DNA of 64,000 bases from Ensifer sp. MPMI2T (GTDB lineage: Bacteria > Pseudomonadota > Alphaproteobacteria > Rhizobiales > Rhizobiaceae), in contig NZ_SRXN01000029.1 of assembly GCF_004827385.1 (NCBI RefSeq), positions 1 to 64,000 of the forward strand. Direction: 5' to 3'. Within the stretch, counting starts at the first letter, position 1. Each line of letters opens with the position of its first letter. A program made the translations under genes and the position numbers. The notes beneath the pieces were generated by a model, which was given only the letters and a program-made list of their open reading frames with translations, made no database searches and was not told the DNA's origin. This document shows positions 60,440 through 64,000 of this stretch, in pieces.

Positions 60440-60765
60440 CCGTCTTCGGGCGGCTATGGCAATAAACGGGCGATGCAATAAACCCATTGGACCCGGGGGC
60501 GGTACCCGGCGCCTCCACCAAAAACCGGCCTGGAAATCCGGACCGGCTTTTGATGGGGGCGAAATAGGATCGACAAGGGCGTAAAGATCGACTTTTTGCT
60601 CGGCATTGTACCACCGTTATCGGGCTAAACTAATAGTTGCAAACGACAACTATGCTGAAGCACGTCTCGCTGCCTAACGGCGGTGCGGCACTTCAAATCA
60701 AGCCCTTCCGGGTAGCACCGTAAGGCGGGGTCCGAAGGCACCTGGCAACAGAAGCCTTCACCTTC
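60440..60765 (+). ncRNA. ssrA: Circularly permuted two-piece tmRNA (SsrA)
   Basis: Boundaries are approximate. The acceptor piece comes first and ends GCGCCTCCACCA with CCA at 60518-60520. The coding piece begins GGGGGCGAAATAGGATCGAC at 60555, and GGGGGCG pairs with CGCCTCC to form the tRNA-like acceptor stem. The tag frame 60639-60677 reads ANDNYAEARLAA and stop, the alphaproteobacterial tag. The spacer between the pieces (60521-60554) is removed during maturation. tmRNA with SmpB rescues stalled ribosomes and tags the product for ClpXP. The gene sspB follows downstream. Confidence 0.95.
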
Positions 60766-60926
60766 TCCCCTGTCGCGAAATAGTCTATAGATGCTTGATA
60801 ATTGACTCGTCATAAGCGGACGGGGCAAAGGAGTGTCCGTGGAGCGCTGCATGCCGGCTTTGGCGCGCAAGATCGCTGCGGCGCTTTAACATGCAGCAGT
60901 TGAGTTCGAAGGAAGACGGGGATCAT

Positions 60927-61439
60927 ATGGGCCAGGACCACATACGCTACGACATTCTGGCGCAGGACGCGCTTCGCGGCGTCATTCGCAAGGTGCTGGC
61001 CGAAGTCGCAGCCACGGGTCATTTGCCCGGCGACCACCACTTCTTCATCACGTTTCTGACCGGTGCCCCCGGCGTGCGCATCTCGCAGCACCTGAAGGCG
61101 AAGTATCCCGAGCAGATGACGATCGTTGTGCAGCATCAGTTCTGGGACCTGAAGGTCAGCGAGGCCGCCTTCGAAATCGGCCTTTCCTTCTCCGACACCC
61201 CCGAGAAACTGGTGATCCCCTTCAACGCCGTCCGCGGCTTCTACGATCCATCGGTCAATTTCGAGCTCGAGTTCGACGTTGCCGCCAGCGAGGACGAAGA
61301 GGATTCGGCGGAAGTCACCGCTTATCCGGTCGGCGAAGATGGCAACGAACCTGCCGAGAAGAGCCCGGAAAAATCAGGCGAACCGAAAAATGGCGGCGGC
61401 TCGGTCGTCTCGCTCGACTCATTCCGCAAGAAGAACTGA
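60927..61439 (+). CDS. sspB: SspB-alpha, ClpXP adaptor for ssrA-tagged proteins
   Basis: 170 residues from the ATG at 60927. The core matches alphaproteobacterial SspB: IRYDILAQDALRGVIRKVLAEVA, HHFFITFLTGAPGVRIS and the acidic C-terminal tail. The terminal segment VVSLDSFRKKN is the ClpX-binding tail. It delivers tagged proteins to ClpXP. It lies about 160 bp after ssrA and 17 bp before a DUF4169 gene. Confidence 0.94.
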   Translation: MGQDHIRYDILAQDALRGVIRKVLAEVAATGHLPGDHHFFITFLTGAPGVRISQHLKAKYPEQMTIVVQHQFWDLKVSEAAFEIGLSFSDTPEKLVIPFNAVRGFYDPSVNFELEFDVAASEDEEDSAEVTAYPVGEDGNEPAEKSPEKSGEPKNGGGSVVSLDSFRKKN

Positions 61440-61456
61440 ACGGTACGGAGGCGGCG

Positions 61457-61684
61457 ATGGCCGGGGACATCGTCAACCTGCGCCAGTTCCGCAAGAAGCA
61501 GGCGCGCACGGAAAAAGAAAGGCAGGCCGAGCAGAACCGCATCGCCTTCGGCCGCACCAAGGCGGAAAAGTCGCTTACCCGCGCCCTGAACGAGAAAGCC
61601 TCGAAGACGCTTGATGAGGGCCGTCTGGAGACGCCGGCCACGACGCGTCCAACGGACGGCACCCCAGACGGGGAGAAGACCTGA
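61457..61684 (+). CDS. DUF4169 protein
   Basis: 75 residues from the ATG at 61457 (GGAGGCGG in front). Typical DUF4169 start: AGDIVNLRQFRKKQARTEKERQAEQNRIAFGRTKAEKSL. Charged coiled-coil-like small protein, in operon with sspB as in many alphaproteobacteria. Function unknown. Confidence 0.87.
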   Translation: MAGDIVNLRQFRKKQARTEKERQAEQNRIAFGRTKAEKSLTRALNEKASKTLDEGRLETPATTRPTDGTPDGEKT

Positions 61685-61784
61685 AAGTCCACAGCGCCCG
61701 CAACCCCGAAAAACGATTCTGCCGCAAAGACTTGAGCCCGGCTCCGGAATCGGAATGTCAACGCCCTGAATCGGTTTGTGAGCG

Positions 61785-62018
61785 ATGACGATCCTCAAGC
61801 ATTCTGCCACGCTGCACGGGCATCGAACCAGCATTACCCTTGAAGAACCGTTCTGGCAGGAACTGAAATCGATCGCGCAAAGCCGCGGCATGCCGCTCGC
61901 CCGGCTGATCGCCGAAGTCGACGACGGTCGCGGCCCTGACGGCAATCTCTCCTCGGCGCTTCGCGTTTACGTTCTCGCCTGGGTAAAATCACGCGTCAAC
62001 GTAACCGAAGCGCCCTAA
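61785..62018 (+). CDS. Ribbon-helix-helix domain protein
   Basis: 77 residues. HRTSITLEEPFWQELKSIAQSRGMPLARLIAEVDDGR is a ribbon-helix-helix of the RHH_4 type common in alphaproteobacteria, often near sspB. DNA binding is likely and the target unknown. Confidence 0.87.
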   Translation: MTILKHSATLHGHRTSITLEEPFWQELKSIAQSRGMPLARLIAEVDDGRGPDGNLSSALRVYVLAWVKSRVNVTEAP

Positions 62019-62072
62019 GGCCGCATCTGCGACGCGCCTTTCGGAATCAGCGGCCACCGTGGCTGTGGCAAA

Positions 62073-62945
62073 TCAGCGTCCTGCCAGCCGCGATGCCTGG
62101 CCGTCGCCCCCTGCGTCGACCGTATGTGCGTCGAACTCCGCAAACCCGCTGCGCAGTTGCTCGGCCATGGCGCGTATGCCGCCCGGCATGCACGAGTGCT
62201 CCATCATGCGGATGCAATTCCGCCCCGCCCCCTTGGCGAGATAAAGCTGGTCGTCGGCGATCTTGAAAATCTCCTCGTAGACGGCCGGATAAGTAAAGAG
62301 GGCAGTCCCGATGCTGACGGTGACCGCGTAGGCACAGCCGCCTTTCCCGACCCGACCCTCGGCGACATCAAGGCGGATGCGCTCCGCCAGCGCACTGATT
62401 GCAGCCGCATCGGTCGAACGCACGAAAACGCCGAACTCTTCACCACCAAGTCGACCCACCACGCCCGCTTCGCCCACTGCACCGCGCAGGACCGCCGCAA
62501 TTGCGACGAGCGCCGCATCTCCGGCGAGGTGCCCATGGCAATCGTTGATCTTCTTGAAATGATCGGCATCGAGGATCAACAGCGCCGATATGGGCGGAGG
62601 CGTAAGGTTCTGTTTCGCGAAAAAGTCGATGACATCGGCCGTGAAGGCGCCCCGGTTCAGGCAGCCCGTCATCCCGTCATAGCGGCTCGCCTGGACAAGG
62701 AGCCGGTTGGCCAGCGCCAGTTGCTGCATCTTCACGCCGATCACGGCGAAGAGCGGCACACCAAGAAGCAGGGGGATGTAGAAGGCGAGGCTGAGCGTGG
62801 TCTCCATGACCTCCGCGCCGAAGCGAGCCGTGCAATAGTAGGTAATGAGCATCGCGAACGCCGTGCATCCGACGGTGCCACCGAGGGTACAGTTCACGAT
62901 CCAGATGACTGCGCGGCGATCAAGCCGCGGCTCAAGCGATTTCAT
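62073..62945 (-). CDS. Membrane-bound diguanylate cyclase
   Basis: 290 residues. Two transmembrane segments (about 12-38 and 50-72) precede a GGDEF domain with the active-site GGEEF at 167-171 (GRLGGEEFGVFV) and DADHFKKINDCHGHLAGD. No RxxD inhibitory site precedes GGEEF, so product inhibition is unlikely. It should make c-di-GMP. Confidence 0.9.
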   Translation of the reverse strand: MKSLEPRLDRRAVIWIVNCTLGGTVGCTAFAMLITYYCTARFGAEVMETTLSLAFYIPLLLGVPLFAVIGVKMQQLALANRLLVQASRYDGMTGCLNRGAFTADVIDFFAKQNLTPPPISALLILDADHFKKINDCHGHLAGDAALVAIAAVLRGAVGEAGVVGRLGGEEFGVFVRSTDAAAISALAERIRLDVAEGRVGKGGCAYAVTVSIGTALFTYPAVYEEIFKIADDQLYLAKGAGRNCIRMMEHSCMPGGIRAMAEQLRSGFAEFDAHTVDAGGDGQASRLAGR

Positions 62946-63061
62946 TTCGCAACCCCAATTGTAGGCGCATTGTGCCTGAGGGGATGCTAATGCGGTTTCA
63001 AATGGACCACTAAAATTCTAGGGTTTTTGGCGGTTTCGGCGCCGAGTGGCGCGCGGGACGA

Positions 63062-63211
63062 AAAACCGCTTCGCACTTTTCCTCATCCCGATTTGCTTGT
63101 TTGTCGCGGGATGCGGGCGGAAAACCGCTTCGCACTTTTCCTCATCCCGATTTGCTTGTTTGTCGCGGGATGCGGGCGGAAAACCGCTTCGCACTTTTCC
63201 TCATCCCGCTA
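63062..63211. repeat. 59-bp tandem array of the GCGGGATG hairpin
   Basis: Two perfect 59-bp units (63062-63120 and 63121-63179) and half of a third (63180-63211). Each unit contains GCGGGATGCGGGCGG...CATCCCG hairpin arms with inner GCGGAAAACCGC, the second palindrome of the element at 7404-7453. It ends next to the stop codon of the AsmA-like gene. Confidence 0.9.
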
Positions 63212-64000
63212 TTGCACCGTGATGTCAGGCAGCATGTCGAAGTTCAGCGCCGGTCGGGCGTTTTCCCCGGCCGCGTTGCCGTCGGATGGCGGCTGCTGGT
63301 TACCACGCTGGACGTTTCGCGGGGGCGGTATTGGCGCTACGGGACTGTGCGGGGGGAGTTGCCGCAGGCGCAGCCGCAGTTCCTCGGCAGCCCGCCGTTC
63401 GGCCGCGCGCGCTTCCGCCTCGGCCTTCATCCGCGCCGCCTCTGCGGCCGCGGCTTGGCGGTGGCGCTCCTCGGCGATCGCCCTCAGGCGCGCAACCTCG
63501 CGTTCAGCCGCGCGCGCCTTGTAAAGCGCTACTTCGCGACGAAGCCGCTGCTTCTCGAGCACATTCGACTGCAGCGTTTCCACACGCCGCCGTTCGCGTT
63601 CGAAGGCCCTGAGCGACAGGAAATTCGAAAGGTCGGTGACGTCCACCGAAACACCCGGTGCGTCCAGGAGCCCGCCAAAGCCGAGGCGCACGCGCGGCTC
63701 AGCGCCGGCAAGCGCCTCTTCCCCCGGCCGGAACGTCAGGTCGATCACGCCATTCATGCGTTGTTCGGCAAGGTCGAACGCCGCTTCGCCGGTGAACGCG
63801 GCATTGCCATCGCCCGCCGTCACGTTCTGCGCCCTGACCGTGCCGCCGGCAACGCTGAAAGGCACCTTGATGGCACCGACGACCGATTGGCCGGTAAAGA
63901 GCACTTGCCCTGCCGCCTTGCGGATCGCGTCGGGCGAAATCTCGGTCTTCATCGCATCCGCGGCGGCCATCAGCGGCGACAGTGCTGCCGTGTTGATGCC
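63209..64000 (-). CDS. AsmA-family protein, C-terminal part (cut by window edge)
   Basis: The frame stays open to 64000. Residues seen include AFDLAEQRMNGVIDLTFRPGEEALAGAEPRVRLGFGGLLDAPGVSVDVTDLSNFLSLRAFERERRRVE, the AsmA C-terminal repeat pattern, then a long charged helix rich in Arg, Ala and Glu (EVARLRAIAEERHRQAAAAEAARMK) and a Pro-rich tail. AsmA proteins take part in phospholipid transfer to the outer membrane. The N-terminal part lies outside the window. Confidence 0.8.
   Translation of the reverse strand, partial: GINTAALSPLMAAADAMKTEISPDAIRKAAGQVLFTGQSVVGAIKVPFSVAGGTVRAQNVTAGDGNAAFTGEAAFDLAEQRMNGVIDLTFRPGEEALAGAEPRVRLGFGGLLDAPGVSVDVTDLSNFLSLRAFERERRRVETLQSNVLEKQRLRREVALYKARAAEREVARLRAIAEERHRQAAAAEAARMKAEAEARAAERRAAEELRLRLRQLPPHSPVAPIPPPRNVQRGNQQPPSDGNAAGENARPALNFDMLPDITVQ

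Noticed and set aside
60242..60487. 81-codon minus-strand frame beside ssrA
   Set aside because: It overlaps the acceptor piece of the tmRNA and has no ribosome-binding site or protein-like features.
63062..63211. CRISPR array
   Set aside because: The repeats are direct head-to-tail 59-bp units without unique spacers; each is a hairpin unit of a known rhizobial repeat.

Overview
The window is chromosomal DNA of an alphaproteobacterium of the Rhizobiaceae, most likely Sinorhizobium/Ensifer close to S. meliloti or S. medicae. The evidence is the high GC content, a circularly permuted two-piece tmRNA whose tag reads ANDNYAEARLAA, the gene neighbourhoods (ilvIH, hflKC-degP, thyA-folA, serB-miaA) and many rhizobial intergenic palindromes: RIME mosaics, a two-hairpin TACAGCG...CATGCAG element and a GCGGGATG...CATCCCGC element.

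Positions 1-10 kb hold housekeeping and accessory genes: a lysine-rich protein tail cut by the edge, a beta-barrel protein, a secreted nuclease-like protein, an APH-fold kinase, NDH-2, an SRAP (YedK) DNA-repair protein, an Lrp/racemase divergent pair, an HxlR/QorB-like divergent pair and an HCCA isomerase. Positions 10.3-14.4 kb form one regulatory unit: a four-gene bufferin operon (MNIO/DUF692 RiPP system, minus strand) facing an ECF sigma factor and its NrsF/DUF1109 anti-sigma gene (plus strand). Both sides carry the same TGTAAC-N16-CGAA motif. Positions 14.4-28 kb hold a DUF983 protein, a MocR regulator, an OafA-like acyltransferase, pdxJ, a DUF899 protein, a MerR-LuxR fusion regulator, small secreted proteins, an NmrA-like SDR, a RecD-like helicase and an AbrB-family permease.

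Positions 28-36 kb hold a lipoprotein-ECF sigma-anti-sigma operon, a cobalt-type nitrile hydratase operon, an SDR-DoxX fusion with DUF2269, a LysE exporter and a methyltransferase. Positions 36-40.8 kb contain cspA with its terminator, an aldo/keto reductase and ilvIH. In front of ilvIH lies an apparently leaderless leader peptide with an AVILVV run, followed by a terminator (transcription attenuation). Positions 40.8-47.2 kb hold a HerA-like ATPase, then an unrecognised pair (gluzincin metallopeptidase plus MBL-fold hydrolase), then a VOC-family gene broken by a 103-bp palindromic repeat.

Positions 47-58.2 kb hold NTF2-like proteins, miaA and serB (divergent, sharing CATG at their starts), a LysR remnant, an alpha/beta hydrolase, degP, an ACT protein, DUF2065, hflC, hflK, folA, a GST and thyA. 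Positions 58.3-64 kb hold a small hydrophilic-protein operon behind a GGAAC-N18-TT (RpoE2-type) site, DUF2267 and DUF2853 proteins, ssrA directly followed by sspB, DUF4169 and RHH proteins, a diguanylate cyclase, 59-bp tandem hairpin repeats and the end of an AsmA-like gene cut by the edge.

Function calls come from recognised motifs and remembered family knowledge. No database search was run.
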